From: JAUILH01 sp965230535
GTDB taxonomy: Bacteria > Bacteroidota > Bacteroidia > Flavobacteriales_D > JAUILH01
Assembly (NCBI GenBank): GCA_965230535.1
Contig: OZ246010.1
Coordinates: 806,001-870,000 of the forward strand
Length of the DNA stretch: 64,000 nucleotides
Reading direction: 5' to 3'
A program made the position numbers and the translations under genes. Below, in pieces: positions 1 to 9,076 of the stretch. The notes under the pieces are model-generated. The model worked only from the letters and a program-made list of their open reading frames with translations, was not told the DNA's origin and made no database searches. Each line of letters starts with the position of its first letter. Positions within the stretch are counted from its first letter, which is position 1.

Positions 1-692
1 AACAATACGATTTTCCAATTACCTGTTCTTCTCACATAAATAAAGGCTATGACAATGAGGTCAATTACAAGTGTTAATATCCCGTTTTTAGAGGTGCTTA
101 ATAATATTAGAAAAGCGAAAAAAGCGCCCAGTCCAACCAGAACATACCTCAACTTCTTATCATCCAATTGCCCATAGTTCAGAAGCCAGAAAATGAATAG
201 AATACTGACATTGAGGTATAGACTAAAATAAGCCAGATGCACTATTGAAAATAGTCTCCCTCCCATAAACTGGTACAGTTCAGGCAACTCGAGATAATTT
301 TCAAATGCTCCCCACAAACAAATAATACTACCAACAAAACATCCAATAATAAAGCTGGTCATGATAGACCTTATTTTCCCCAGATAGTTCTGTGGTCTTG
401 ACAGGAGCATTATTGGGATCAGCAAAAACGAAAACTTACTTTCCAGCTCGCTTAGCCCCAGTTTCATATGATCAGTATAACTTAATCCTATTACGTGGAG
501 CAGGAAAAACACGATTCCAAACAAAGCCACCCATCTGAATTTGATATTCGATACACCTTTGTAATCCTTATTAATCAGCCAAATCAAAAAATAAAGAATG
601 ATTAATGGTGGAATGGCTTTTGGAAAAAGCGGAAACAAGAAGCCTATCAGCAAAATAATGTAGTGTGATATGTTTCTTAAAATCAGCTGCAT
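1..692 (-). CDS. O-antigen ligase/polymerase-like membrane protein (partial)
   Basis: The frame is open from an ATG at 692 to the window edge, giving about 230 N-terminal residues without a stop. Reading the complement shows a polytopic membrane protein: hydrophobic stretches around residues 8-25, 28-42, 57-72, 100-112, 125-140, 165-185 and 195-225, separated by short loops. The segment STSKNGILTL resembles the S-[TR]-[SG]-[KR] turn of O-antigen ligase/Wzy_C family proteins, which join undecaprenyl-linked polysaccharide to lipid A core or polymerise it at the periplasmic face. Its start lies one base after the stop of the upstream GT2 gene, so the two are one transcription unit. The large periplasmic loop with the catalytic residues lies outside the window, so ligase and polymerase cannot be separated. 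Confidence 0.7.
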   Translation of the reverse strand, partial: MQLILRNISHYIILLIGFLFPLFPKAIPPLIILYFLIWLINKDYKGVSNIKFRWVALFGIVFFLLHVIGLSYTDHMKLGLSELESKFSFLLIPIMLLSRPQNYLGKIRSIMTSFIIGCFVGSIICLWGAFENYLELPELYQFMGGRLFSIVHLAYFSLYLNVSILFIFWLLNYGQLDDKKLRYVLVGLGAFFAFLILLSTSKNGILTLVIDLIVIAFIYVRRTGNWKIVL

Positions 693-693
693 T

Positions 694-1707
694 TTATCTC
701 GACATGGTGGAAGCTCGTTCGGATGGCTGCTTTTTTAAAACTAAAAAATGCCAGACTCCATTTAAGTAGCCCAGACCATAGGAACAATGTAAAATTAAAA
801 ACACCCAAATAACAGAAAAGTAAGTAGAAATATTGTGTGCTTTTTTTGCAGCAAAATAAAATGCACCTAAAAAGTACAAGCCAATCACTGCCAGGTAGAG
901 ATAAATGTAATTAGGGAGTAACAGAGTTGGCAACCACCCAAATGCAAGAAACAAAATCCATAGCATTGGGAATAATTGCCTGATGGTGGTTACTGTTCTG
1001 TGCTTTCTATTCACAAAAACTTTCCAGTAACCATATTGAAAATACTGCTTAAACAGGTTAGAATAATTACCACGGACGTAATATTGAAGTTCGACCTTTG
1101 GTGTAAACAGGATATTTTTACCAGATTGAGTTAATCTAAAATTCAGTTCATCGTCCTGATTTCTTACCAGATTTTCGTCGAACAAGCCAATTTCCTCAAA
1201 TATGGCTTTCTCATACATTGGGGTTCCTACTGTATCTGTATATGCCGCTTCTTTAAGGATTCTAAAATTTCCTCCTCCCACTCCAAAGCTGGTGTCCATT
1301 GCCTTGGCAATGATTTCTCCTGTTTTATTGATGTAGATGTTATTCACCTTTCCCCCCACACAAGCTACAGAGTCATCCTGGTTAAAAGCGTTGAGACATT
1401 CAGTTAGGTAGTCTGGAGCCAATACATGTCTCCCCCCGGCTATCAAAACATACTCACCCGTGGCATTTTTTATTCCAAGATTAAAAGCATTTGGAGCATA
1501 CAAACCTTCATTGATCAATACTTTCAGTCTGGGCTCTGAGGCACTCAGTGTCTGCAACAGTTCGTAGGTTCCGTCGTTACTTTTCCCATCGCAAACCAGA
1601 ATTTCTATCTTAAGTTCGTCAGTTTCATTAGCCAGAATAGATTCTATACAACCTTCTATGTAGTTGATTTCATTTCTGCACGCTATGACAACTGAGACTT
1701 TTTTCAT
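694..1707 (-). CDS. Glycosyltransferase family 2 with C-terminal membrane anchor
   Basis: A 337-residue protein beginning MKKVSVVIACRNE, the classic GT-A/GT2 opening. The nucleotide-sugar fold is shown by CDGKSNDGT near residue 40 and the glycine-rich GEYVLIAGG near residue 85, where the usual DXD is replaced by AGGRH. This resembles the ExoA-like GT2 branch. ED/QDDE-type residues follow near 185 (RNQDDELNFR). The last 90 residues carry about three hydrophobic segments, so the enzyme sits on the inner membrane and probably adds a sugar to a lipid-linked oligosaccharide. It follows the PIG-L gene on the same strand after 40 bases and precedes the O-antigen ligase-like gene by one base. The donor and acceptor sugars cannot be read from sequence. 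Confidence 0.85.
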   Translation of the reverse strand: MKKVSVVIACRNEINYIEGCIESILANETDELKIEILVCDGKSNDGTYELLQTLSASEPRLKVLINEGLYAPNAFNLGIKNATGEYVLIAGGRHVLAPDYLTECLNAFNQDDSVACVGGKVNNIYINKTGEIIAKAMDTSFGVGGGNFRILKEAAYTDTVGTPMYEKAIFEEIGLFDENLVRNQDDELNFRLTQSGKNILFTPKVELQYYVRGNYSNLFKQYFQYGYWKVFVNRKHRTVTTIRQLFPMLWILFLAFGWLPTLLLPNYIYLYLAVIGLYFLGAFYFAAKKAHNISTYFSVIWVFLILHCSYGLGYLNGVWHFLVLKKQPSERASTMSR

Positions 1708-1747
1708 GTGATCCCCGAAATAACTAAAATACTACTTCAACTGTGGT

Positions 1748-2386
1748 TTACCTGATAATCCAACGAACAACGTCAAAGGTTTCTGCGTATTTCGTTCCTA
1801 TCTGTACACCTCTGGTTCTGGCCAATGAGCGCACAAATTCTTCATTCGCGTAAGTTCTATGAGCCTGAGAATGGTATTCCTTCAGCGCCCCCACTTTTTT
1901 AGCCACATGACGTTCATCCAGATGCACAAAAGATGACGTAGTAAAGGAGAAATTATTCCATGGCACCTCATACGCCAGAATACTAGAGAACTTAAACGCT
2001 CTCAACCCTTCAACAGCAATCGTATTGTGATCTTGGTGAATGTCTTTAACAGAAGGCATTAAAACCAAATCAGGTTGAATTTTGGTTCTCAACTCAATCA
2101 TGTCATCCAAAATCTCCTGACGTCTGAAATTGAAGGTTCTGACATCATAATCAAAAAGGATCAGGTTTTCGTCTTTCACTCCCAACACCTTGGATGCTGC
2201 CTTTACCTCAGTAATCAGAATATCCGATGGAAATTGTGGCAAAACAGATTGTTGACAAGCAGAAAAAGCCGCACAATAGACGTCCAGGCCTGCTTCAACC
2301 ATTTTTGCAATCGTTCCCCCACAACCAAATTCACCATCATCCGTGTGTGGCGCTAAAATGAGAACCTTTTTAAAATTATTTATCAT
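1748..2386 (-). CDS. PIG-L/LmbE family deacetylase
   Basis: A 212-residue protein of the PIG-L/LmbE zinc deacetylase family, which removes N-acetyl groups from GlcNAc-type sugars or related conjugates. The zinc-binding motif appears as APHTDDGEFGCGG near residues 12-24 (family consensus HPDD), and the third metal-ligand region as DIHQDHNTIAVEG near residue 116. The length is normal for the family. There is no signal peptide, so it acts in the cytoplasm, plausibly on a nucleotide sugar or lipid-linked intermediate of the adjacent polysaccharide genes. It is the first gene of a leftward unit with the GT2 and ligase-like genes and has a good promoter upstream at 2407-2436. Confidence 0.85.
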   Translation of the reverse strand: MINNFKKVLILAPHTDDGEFGCGGTIAKMVEAGLDVYCAAFSACQQSVLPQFPSDILITEVKAASKVLGVKDENLILFDYDVRTFNFRRQEILDDMIELRTKIQPDLVLMPSVKDIHQDHNTIAVEGLRAFKFSSILAYEVPWNNFSFTTSSFVHLDERHVAKKVGALKEYHSQAHRTYANEEFVRSLARTRGVQIGTKYAETFDVVRWIIR

Positions 2387-2406
2387 ATCCAGATTTTCCG
2401 TGACTC

Positions 2407-2436
2407 CAAAGTTAATTGAAAAACTCTAACGGACAA
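2407..2436 (-). promoter_or_regulatory. Bacteroidota-type promoter of the PIG-L/GT2/ligase unit
   Basis: On the minus strand TTG (2434-2436), exactly 19 bases, then TAACTTTG (2407-2414). This fits the Bacteroidota -33/-7 consensus TTG-N19-21-TAnnTTTG. The -7 element ends 20 bases before the ATG at 2386, leaving a leader of roughly 15 bases with no purine-rich Shine-Dalgarno. Confidence 0.6.
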
Positions 2437-2528
2437 TTTAGCCTTGTACCTGCCAATCCCGAAAAAATGGGATCAATAATGGATAAATTATAAAGACTTT
2501 GGTTTCTTTGTATACTTTATAAGACCAA

Positions 2529-3644
2529 GTGAAGAAAATTAAAGTAGCCCATTTAAGCAGTGCCCACAAATTTGGAGACGTTCGCATATTTCATAAAGAA
2601 TGTGTGAGTCTGGCCAAAGCAGGATATGATGTCACTCTGATCATTCCGGATAAAGAAGCTTCCAGAATGGTTGATGGTGTGATGGTTGAAGCCATTCCCG
2701 ACACTGCTACTTCTAAAATGAGCAGGATTAGAAAAACTGTGAAATGGGTTTATGATAGGGCCTTGAAAGTGGATGCGGATATTTATCATTTTCACGATCC
2801 AGAATTACTCAGGGTAGGTTTAAAGTTGAAACGCAAGGGCAAGGTAGTTGTGTTTGATGCTCATGAAGATTTCCCAAGACAATTGCTGTCTAAAAAGTCC
2901 ATTCCCGGACCGTTTAGAAAATTACTTTCGTTTGGAGCTCATAAATTCGAGAACTATGTATCTAAGCGTTTAGATGCCATCGTAACGGCCACACCTTACA
3001 TCAACGAACGATTTTTGAAAGTCAATCCAAACTCTGTTAATGTCAATAATTTTCCTCTGGAGGCAGAGATCATGGTCCCGGACAGTGAGGTAGAAAGACG
3101 AACAGAAGTCTGCTACATTGGCGCATTGTCTTTCCTAAGAGGTGTTGAAGAAATGGTAATTGGAACAGGATTAAGTAATACCAGAATTAAGATTGCCGGT
3201 TCGTGGCAAAGCGGCTTAAAAGAAGCTTGTCAGAAACATGAAGCCTGGTCACTGGTAGATGACCTTGGGTTTATTGATCGGAAAACGTCTATGGAAGTGA
3301 AACAAGCCTCCATTGCCGGAATGATCATGTTTCACCCGGAACCAAACCATGTGAATGCGCAACCAAATAAGATGTTTGAATACATGGCTTCCGGCCTTCC
3401 TATTATTGCTTCAAATTTTCCTTTATGGAAGGAAATCGTAGAGGACAACAATTGCGGGATTTGCGTTGATCCCTTCGATACAAAAGCCATCTCAGAAGCC
3501 ATTTTAGAATTAAAAAACTCTCCCGAAAAAGTGAAACAAATGGGGGACAATGGAAGAAAAATGGTCCGCGAGAAATACAACTGGACCATTGAAGAGCAAA
3601 CTTTGTTCGAACTCTATGGGCGTTTATCTCAAAAAGTCAAATAA
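2529..3644 (+). CDS. Glycosyltransferase family 4 (GT-B)
   Basis: A 371-residue retaining GT-B glycosyltransferase. The N-terminal domain has the acceptor-side HLSSAHKFGDVRIFHKE pattern and YHFHDPELL near residue 85. The C-terminal donor domain has the EX7E-type region FEYMASGLPIIASNFPLWKEIV near residues 283-304, where these glutamates contact the nucleotide sugar. Translation starts at GTG 2529, because no in-frame ATG precedes the conserved MKKIKVAHLSS start. The gene opens the rightward part of the locus, and its stop is followed directly by the ATG of the DCC-family gene, so both are probably co-translated. The specific sugar is unknown. Confidence 0.88.
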   Translation: MKKIKVAHLSSAHKFGDVRIFHKECVSLAKAGYDVTLIIPDKEASRMVDGVMVEAIPDTATSKMSRIRKTVKWVYDRALKVDADIYHFHDPELLRVGLKLKRKGKVVVFDAHEDFPRQLLSKKSIPGPFRKLLSFGAHKFENYVSKRLDAIVTATPYINERFLKVNPNSVNVNNFPLEAEIMVPDSEVERRTEVCYIGALSFLRGVEEMVIGTGLSNTRIKIAGSWQSGLKEACQKHEAWSLVDDLGFIDRKTSMEVKQASIAGMIMFHPEPNHVNAQPNKMFEYMASGLPIIASNFPLWKEIVEDNNCGICVDPFDTKAISEAILELKNSPEKVKQMGDNGRKMVREKYNWTIEEQTLFELYGRLSQKVK

Positions 3645-4034
3645 ATGGCTCCCATCACTCTATATTTTGATGGGCACTGCAATTTATGCAACAGATATGT
3701 CGATTTTTTAATTAGGAAAGACAAGGTTTCTAAGTTTGTTTTTGCGCCATTAACTGGTGAAACGGCCAAACAGAATATTCCCGAAAATTTTCTTAAAATT
3801 GATTCCATTATTCTGCAAAAACAGGATAAATTCTACGCCAAATCAGCAGCCATTCTCCAAATTGCAAAGGCATTGGGCTGGCCATGGAGGTGTCTCCTCA
3901 TTTTTTGGCTGATCCCCTACCCAATTAGGGACTTTTTCTACGATTTTGTGGCTAAGAGACGATTCAAATGGTACGGCAGAAAAGAACAGTGTCGTGTCCC
4001 AACCGAAGACGAATTGAAGCGATTTTTACCTTAA
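3645..4034 (+). CDS. DCC-family thiol-disulfide oxidoreductase-like protein (DUF393)
   Basis: A 129-residue protein of the DCC/DUF393 (YuxK-like) family, a thioredoxin-fold group of unknown substrate. The family hallmark is near the N-terminus as YFDGHCNLCNRYVDF, carrying a CxxC redox pair (Cys 12 and 15). Two hydrophobic stretches around residues 85-110 suggest membrane association. Its ATG follows the GT4 stop with no spacing, a tight coupling that ties it to the glycan locus, and it lies 90 bases upstream of the flippase gene. Whether it reduces a disulfide in a transferase or flippase is speculation. The family call itself is strong. Confidence 0.85.
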   Translation: MAPITLYFDGHCNLCNRYVDFLIRKDKVSKFVFAPLTGETAKQNIPENFLKIDSIILQKQDKFYAKSAAILQIAKALGWPWRCLLIFWLIPYPIRDFFYDFVAKRRFKWYGRKEQCRVPTEDELKRFLP

Positions 4035-4123
4035 ACTGTCTTGATAACTTAAATGCTCAACTTTCCTGTACGCTTAAATAATATGTAATTATGTCCTGAA
4101 AATGGCGTTTAAATGTCGTTGTA

Positions 4124-5404
4124 ATGAGAAACCTACTGAGAAAATCGGAACTTGCGCGCAACTCTTCCATACTGATTGGAGGAACTTTGCTGGCTCAAAT
4201 TATTCCGGTTTTACTGCAGTTTGTTTTAAGACGCATGTATTCTCCGGAAGAGTTTGGAATGGCGGCCGTGTATTTTACCATCGTTTCCATTTTGGCAGTT
4301 GGAGGTTCTCTCAGTTACCACAGTGCCATCGTCCTTCCCAAAGAAGATAAAGACGGAAATTCGCTCGTCGTTGGTAGTTTGGTCATCAGCGTATTCTTTA
4401 GCATACTCGTTTTCCTGATCATTCTTTTGTTCAGCAATCCGATTATTGAAGTCTTTAAACTTCCTCTTGGCATTAAAGACTGGATGTACCTGATTCCTGT
4501 AAGTGTACTTTTTAATTCGGGGCACCTGATTTTCAGCAATTGGCTGATCAGAAAAAAAGCTTTTAAAGCTTTGGCTTACAATAAAATATCAAGACGGTCA
4601 TCCGAAGGCGCTGCACAAGTCTCACTTAATGCTTTGTGGAAGGGGAACGGTGTTCTTCTGGGAACCATCATTGGTGATTTCATCAATTACCTCACTTACC
4701 TTTTTCAATTCAGAAGATCCGGAGGACGGTTAGTTGGCGTATCTAAAGATGACATCAAAGCGAATCTCAAAAAGTACCTTCACTTCCCAAAGATTAGCCT
4801 CATTCCCAATTTAATGAGCACAGTGAGTTTGCTATTGCCCGTACTCATCATCAATGCGTTTTATAAGGAAGAAATTACAGGTCAATTTGATTTAAGCAGA
4901 CAGATTCTGGCTCTTCCCCTCGCTCTTATTTCAATGAGTCTATCACAAGTTTTGTTGCAAAAAATCAGTCAGTCGAGAAACGATAAAACCAGTGTCATTA
5001 AAACAATTAAGCGTATTTTTTGGTTGCTCTTTTTAGGCGCAGGTGCTGCAAGCATTGTCACTTTCTTCTTTGGAGAGGAAATTATTACGCTTGTATTCGG
5101 AGACAAATGGAGACTGGCCGGAGACGTGACCGAACTCCTAATTTTTGGTTACGCCATTAAATTCATTGTTTCACCATTCTCCTCAACATTCATTGCATTT
5201 GAACAACTAAAGCTCAACAGCCTTTGGCAGATTTTATATTCGCTTGGAATTATTGCCATGCTCATGTTTGATGACCTTAGTTTTGAAAACTTCATCCTAC
5301 TCTACGTTGGAATCGACCTATTTTTTTACTTTTGGTACGGCGTGATCATTTACTACATCATCAACAAATATGAAAAATCGCTCAAGCTTGAAACACCTTC
5401 TTAA
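4124..5404 (+). CDS. Wzx-type polysaccharide flippase
   Basis: A 426-residue membrane protein of the MATE/MVF-like polysaccharide biosynthesis (RfbX/Wzx) family, which flips undecaprenyl-diphosphate-linked repeat units from the cytoplasmic to the periplasmic leaflet. The N-terminus (LLRKSELARNSSILIGGTLLAQ) is typical of this family, and about twelve hydrophobic segments span the length. Conserved family landmarks include MYSPEEFGMAAVYFTIVSI near residue 40. The ATG at 4124 is chosen because it gives the family N-terminus. The 3' end overlaps the next (polymerase) gene by 35 bases, indicating translational coupling. Together with Wzy and a ligase-like gene this is a Wzx/Wzy-dependent pathway. 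Confidence 0.88.
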   Translation: MRNLLRKSELARNSSILIGGTLLAQIIPVLLQFVLRRMYSPEEFGMAAVYFTIVSILAVGGSLSYHSAIVLPKEDKDGNSLVVGSLVISVFFSILVFLIILLFSNPIIEVFKLPLGIKDWMYLIPVSVLFNSGHLIFSNWLIRKKAFKALAYNKISRRSSEGAAQVSLNALWKGNGVLLGTIIGDFINYLTYLFQFRRSGGRLVGVSKDDIKANLKKYLHFPKISLIPNLMSTVSLLLPVLIINAFYKEEITGQFDLSRQILALPLALISMSLSQVLLQKISQSRNDKTSVIKTIKRIFWLLFLGAGAASIVTFFFGEEIITLVFGDKWRLAGDVTELLIFGYAIKFIVSPFSSTFIAFEQLKLNSLWQILYSLGIIAMLMFDDLSFENFILLYVGIDLFFYFWYGVIIYYIINKYEKSLKLETPS

Positions 5405-6575
5405 ACAACATATTTCTGTCAGCATTTTTGTGATTCTGATGGTCTTCATTAGTGTAGGCGTCATTGTCTATTCCGGCACACAGCATCTCGACAAACTGGC
5501 TTTGGTAACGGTTTCCCTCATTGGGTTTTACTGGGCCATGGTTAAAACCGGATATGGAACAAAACTACAGGATCTTAAAATCCCTTTTCTGAATAAGCAT
5601 GCAAACCTATTAGAGAAATTACTCTTAGTTGGGTGTTTCGGAATTTTCATTCTGGACATGGTTATTCTCAAGGGACCACCAGGCATGAAAGTATTTGATC
5701 TGACCTACTTATCTGAGATGACGGAACTAAGGGGCAATATTCATTCTAAGTCTCCAACAATTGTTGTATACCTTTCTGCTATTAACCTGAAAGCCTTTAT
5801 TCCCTTTGCCATTTTGCACTTTCTGATTAAACGGAAACGTATAATTGTGATTTCACTTTTGGCACTGGCCACTTTCTATGGCTTTGCCATGATGCAAAAA
5901 AGCTTCATTCTGTCTATGCTTGTCCCGGGATTAATTTATGTGATATATCAAAGGCAGTACTACTATATTGGTGCGATGATTTTATCTATTGCTACGGTTT
6001 TGGTTGCAACCACACTGGTAAGTGTTAACCTTGAAAACGATACAATGCCTGCAGATAAAACAGTTGTAGACAACAGACCAAAGGCACTTAGAATTGTAAT
6101 TGGGTTGAGCAATAGAATTTTCATTGTTCCGGGAGAAATTGTCTCCAAATGGTTTGATCACGTACCAAAAGATAAACCTTATTTAAATGGCGATGGTTAC
6201 CCTATTATTGCCAAAATAAAGGGCACTAAATTTGTGAATTATAGCAAAGAATTATACCCTCTTATCCGCCCAGACTATGTGAAGAGAGGATTAAAAGGAA
6301 CAGTAAATGTGGCGACATTTGTCAGAGAATATGCCAACTTTGGTTATCCCGGACTGGTGCTCTCCGGATTCATTCTGGCTCTGATATTTTACCTGATTCA
6401 ATCCATATTTGCCAAGGACGGGCTCTTGTTCGCGTGCATCAATCTATTTCCAATTTTATTACTCAGTTCTTTAAGTGTTCTCACGATATTACTGTCAGGA
6501 GGCTGGGCTATGTTAATTATTCTTTATTTGTCATTTAAAGACCAATACACGTCTGAAGAATTATGTGTGGCATAA
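5370..6575 (+). CDS. Wzy-like oligosaccharide repeat-unit polymerase
   Basis: A 401-residue protein with about ten to eleven transmembrane segments and one large hydrophilic loop around residues 215-320 (containing NRPKALRIVIG and DHVPKDKPYLNGDGYP). This layout matches Wzy-type O-antigen or capsule polymerases, which are too divergent for motif-based recognition. The assignment therefore rests on topology and position between a Wzx flippase and an AsnB-type gene. It overlaps the flippase gene by 35 bases and the asparagine-synthase gene by 13 bases, so translation of the three is likely coupled. The start at 5370 is the first in-frame ATG and leaves a short basic N-terminus before the first membrane segment. 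Confidence 0.72.
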   Translation: MKNRSSLKHLLKQHISVSIFVILMVFISVGVIVYSGTQHLDKLALVTVSLIGFYWAMVKTGYGTKLQDLKIPFLNKHANLLEKLLLVGCFGIFILDMVILKGPPGMKVFDLTYLSEMTELRGNIHSKSPTIVVYLSAINLKAFIPFAILHFLIKRKRIIVISLLALATFYGFAMMQKSFILSMLVPGLIYVIYQRQYYYIGAMILSIATVLVATTLVSVNLENDTMPADKTVVDNRPKALRIVIGLSNRIFIVPGEIVSKWFDHVPKDKPYLNGDGYPIIAKIKGTKFVNYSKELYPLIRPDYVKRGLKGTVNVATFVREYANFGYPGLVLSGFILALIFYLIQSIFAKDGLLFACINLFPILLLSSLSVLTILLSGGWAMLIILYLSFKDQYTSEELCVA

Positions 6576-8365
6576 GCGGTATTATACAAAAATCGGAAAT
6601 TGAAGTCCCTAACAACCTGGTTAGGGAAATAAACGATCTCATAGCGCACAGAGGTCCAGACGGAGAAGGTTTTTATCACGATGAAAAAGTACATTTTGGT
6701 CACAGAAGACTAGCCATTCTCGATTTGTCTGATCTGGGCAAGCAACCCATGAGCTGGAAGCAAGATTACGTAGTAACTTTTAACGGAGAAATCTACAATT
6801 ATCTTGAAATCAGAGATGAATTGAAAGCCAGTGGATATGAGTTTAAAACCGAATGCGACACGGAAGTAATTCTTGCTGCCTATGAACATTGGGGAGAAGC
6901 TTGTGTAGACAGGTTTAACGGCATGTGGGCGTTTGCCATTCACGATAAAATCAAAAAACAGGTTTTTTGTAGCAGGGATCGATTTGGAATAAAGCCATTT
7001 TATTGCCTGGAAACGGATGATTTCTTTGCTTTTGGTTCAGAAATCAAACAACTCACACACCTTCAGGAGACACAACACGTTTGTGAAGAGGTAATGCTGG
7101 AGTTCTTAATTACCGGCCTTGAAGACTGCACTGAAAAAACTTTTTTTAAGGATATTGTGAAACTGCCTGCCGGACACAATCTTACCATTTCCTTGCACGA
7201 TGGAAGTTCTCAGTTATACAAGTATTACGACATTACTTTTGAACCATCCAATACGGCACTGGCAGAGAGCGTTGAGAACTACAAGACATCTCTGGAAGAA
7301 GCCATTAAGTTGAGAATGCGATCTGATGTTAAGGTTGGAACTTGCTTGAGTGGTGGACTAGACAGCAGTTCTGTAGCAGCAATGGCTTCAAAACTGTATA
7401 CGGGTGAAGGTAAATTCAATGCTGTACATGCCAAATCTGAAGAACAAGCTACTGACGAGAGTAAGTTTGCCAAAGAAGTTGCAGAACACGCCAATTTGGA
7501 TCTTCATATTATTGAACCTTCATACACAGACTTCAAAAACACCATTGAAGATGTCATTTATACACAGGAGGAACCATTTGGCACGCCTTCAGTAGCCATG
7601 CAGTATTTTGTGTTGCAAAAGGCCAGGAGCATTAACTGTATTGTGATGTTGGACGGTCAGGGTGGAGACGAAACTTTATTGGGATACGAGAAATACTATC
7701 CAGCCTACTTAAAATCTCAAGGGAGTTTATCATTAATGAAGAATGTATTTAAATCCTCTCAAAATTCTAAGTTAAGCTTAAAGAAAACCATTCAGTTTCT
7801 GATTTATTTCACGAACTACAAGCTAAGACTAAAGCGCCTAAAGAAGAAAAATTCCTTTGTGAAGTCGGATTTATTAAATCGATTCGAATCAGCTTCTTTA
7901 AAGGCCATGGCTACGGCTTATCGAGATATTAAAACACTTCAAAAACAAGAGATTTTAAGTACCCAAATGCCTCACTTGTTAAAGTATGAGGATAAAAATG
8001 CGATGAGGCATGCCGTAGAAACGCGTTTACCTTTTATCGACTACAAGACTCTTGAAACTGCTGTGAACACGGTCGATTCCTATAAGATTAGAGATGGCTG
8101 GACAAAATACATTTTAAGAAAAGTCGTAGATCCTATTTTACCTAAGTCAATAGTCTGGAGAAAAAATAAACTTGGCTTCAATGCTCCGGAAGGTATCTGG
8201 TTGAAAAAACATGGTAAAATCATGGAAGACACTGTTCTTCAATCCGAATTATTGGACAAGTTTATTGACAAACAAAATCTGTCGTTTTCAAGCTTACCTC
8301 TGCGAACTCAATGGAAATTATACAACGTGGCAGTTTGGGGAACATCCTATAATGTAAGCGCCTAA
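6563..8365 (+). CDS. asnB: Asparagine synthase (glutamine-hydrolysing)-type amidotransferase
   Basis: A 600-residue two-domain enzyme. The class II glutamine amidotransferase domain starts MCGISGII, leaving the catalytic Cys2 after Met removal, followed by HRGPDG and FNGEIYNY. The C-terminal synthetase domain has the ATP-PPi loop SGGLDSS near residue 265 and the QGGDE motif near residue 365. It uses glutamine ammonia to amidate a carboxyl group. Family members inside polysaccharide loci are often proposed to amidate uronic acid residues rather than to make free asparagine. The 13-base overlap with the Wzy gene and its place as last gene of the unit favour that role here, but this is inference. 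Length is normal for the family. Confidence 0.88.
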   Translation: MCGISGIIQKSEIEVPNNLVREINDLIAHRGPDGEGFYHDEKVHFGHRRLAILDLSDLGKQPMSWKQDYVVTFNGEIYNYLEIRDELKASGYEFKTECDTEVILAAYEHWGEACVDRFNGMWAFAIHDKIKKQVFCSRDRFGIKPFYCLETDDFFAFGSEIKQLTHLQETQHVCEEVMLEFLITGLEDCTEKTFFKDIVKLPAGHNLTISLHDGSSQLYKYYDITFEPSNTALAESVENYKTSLEEAIKLRMRSDVKVGTCLSGGLDSSSVAAMASKLYTGEGKFNAVHAKSEEQATDESKFAKEVAEHANLDLHIIEPSYTDFKNTIEDVIYTQEEPFGTPSVAMQYFVLQKARSINCIVMLDGQGGDETLLGYEKYYPAYLKSQGSLSLMKNVFKSSQNSKLSLKKTIQFLIYFTNYKLRLKRLKKKNSFVKSDLLNRFESASLKAMATAYRDIKTLQKQEILSTQMPHLLKYEDKNAMRHAVETRLPFIDYKTLETAVNTVDSYKIRDGWTKYILRKVVDPILPKSIVWRKNKLGFNAPEGIWLKKHGKIMEDTVLQSELLDKFIDKQNLSFSSLPLRTQWKLYNVAVWGTSYNVSA

Positions 8366-8368
8366 AAC

Positions 8369-9040
8369 TTATTTTCTACAGGTTCCAACAAGGATGTAGC
8401 GCATTCCTGATGGCACCATTTTCTCCACCAGCTTATCAGCTTTACCCAATACTTTTCTTTGCTTCTCTGAACGTCCAAAGGCGCCTAAAAACCCGTGTGT
8501 ACTGTAATTACATTCGCTGAACTTATCGAAGAGATCCAGATCATTTTTATAGCTCAAATAACGCCAGTAGTGTTCCCATTTAACGAATTTTTTTCTCAGA
8601 AATCTGTGCAATGCGGAACCCTCCAGGTTTTCTGCAAACAGAAGATAAGCTCCCGGTTTCAATACTCTGTATATCTCGTCCAAAGCCTGCTGTTGATTCT
8701 CCTTTTTTGATAAAGCGCCAATCACTGATTTAAACATGACCAAATCGAAGGTTTCATCCGGAAAACTGAGTTCCAGAACACTTTCTTTCTGATAAGTAAC
8801 CTGATCTTTCACCTTAAAATTTTCATGCAATTTCTGAGTCGATTCAGGAAAGTCATTAAGATCTGTGCAGGTCACCTCCAGACCATGTCGCGCCATATAA
8901 AGGCTCAGCCCTCCGCCTCTTTCTCCAATTCCCAGACCCTTACCCGAACTAATCGTCTTGATTTTTGGATCCCAAAGCTTTCTGGATTTTGACCAATTGA
9001 TCACATCCCATTCAAATATGGCTTGATTCAGATCTTGCAT
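8369..9040 (-). CDS. Class I SAM-dependent methyltransferase
   Basis: A 223-residue methyltransferase. Motif I of the Rossmann fold reads GLGIGERGGGLSLYMA near residue 35, an acidic ribose-binding residue follows in CTDLNDFP, and the post-motif region reads FPDETFDLVMFKSVIGAL, typical of Methyltransf_11. Substrate unknown. The start is placed at ATG 9040 rather than the TTG 9 bases upstream, because a TACATTTG promoter element covers that TTG. The gene converges on asnB with only three bases between stop codons. Its promoter lies inside the 3' end of the neighbouring T9SS protein gene. Confidence 0.8.
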   Translation of the reverse strand: MQDLNQAIFEWDVINWSKSRKLWDPKIKTISSGKGLGIGERGGGLSLYMARHGLEVTCTDLNDFPESTQKLHENFKVKDQVTYQKESVLELSFPDETFDLVMFKSVIGALSKKENQQQALDEIYRVLKPGAYLLFAENLEGSALHRFLRKKFVKWEHYWRYLSYKNDLDLFDKFSECNYSTHGFLGAFGRSEKQRKVLGKADKLVEKMVPSGMRYILVGTCRK

Positions 9041-9046
9041 TGACTG

Positions 9047-9076
9047 CAAATGTAAGGGGATTATTCAATGATCAAA
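9047..9076 (-). promoter_or_regulatory. TTTG-N18-TACATTTG promoter of the methyltransferase, probable leaderless start
   Basis: On the minus strand TTTG (9073-9076), 18 bases, TACATTTG (9047-9054), then six bases and the ATG at 9040. A start point about 4-6 bases after the -7 element would fall on or next to the start codon. The promoter overlaps the last codons of the upstream T9SS gene. Confidence 0.55.
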
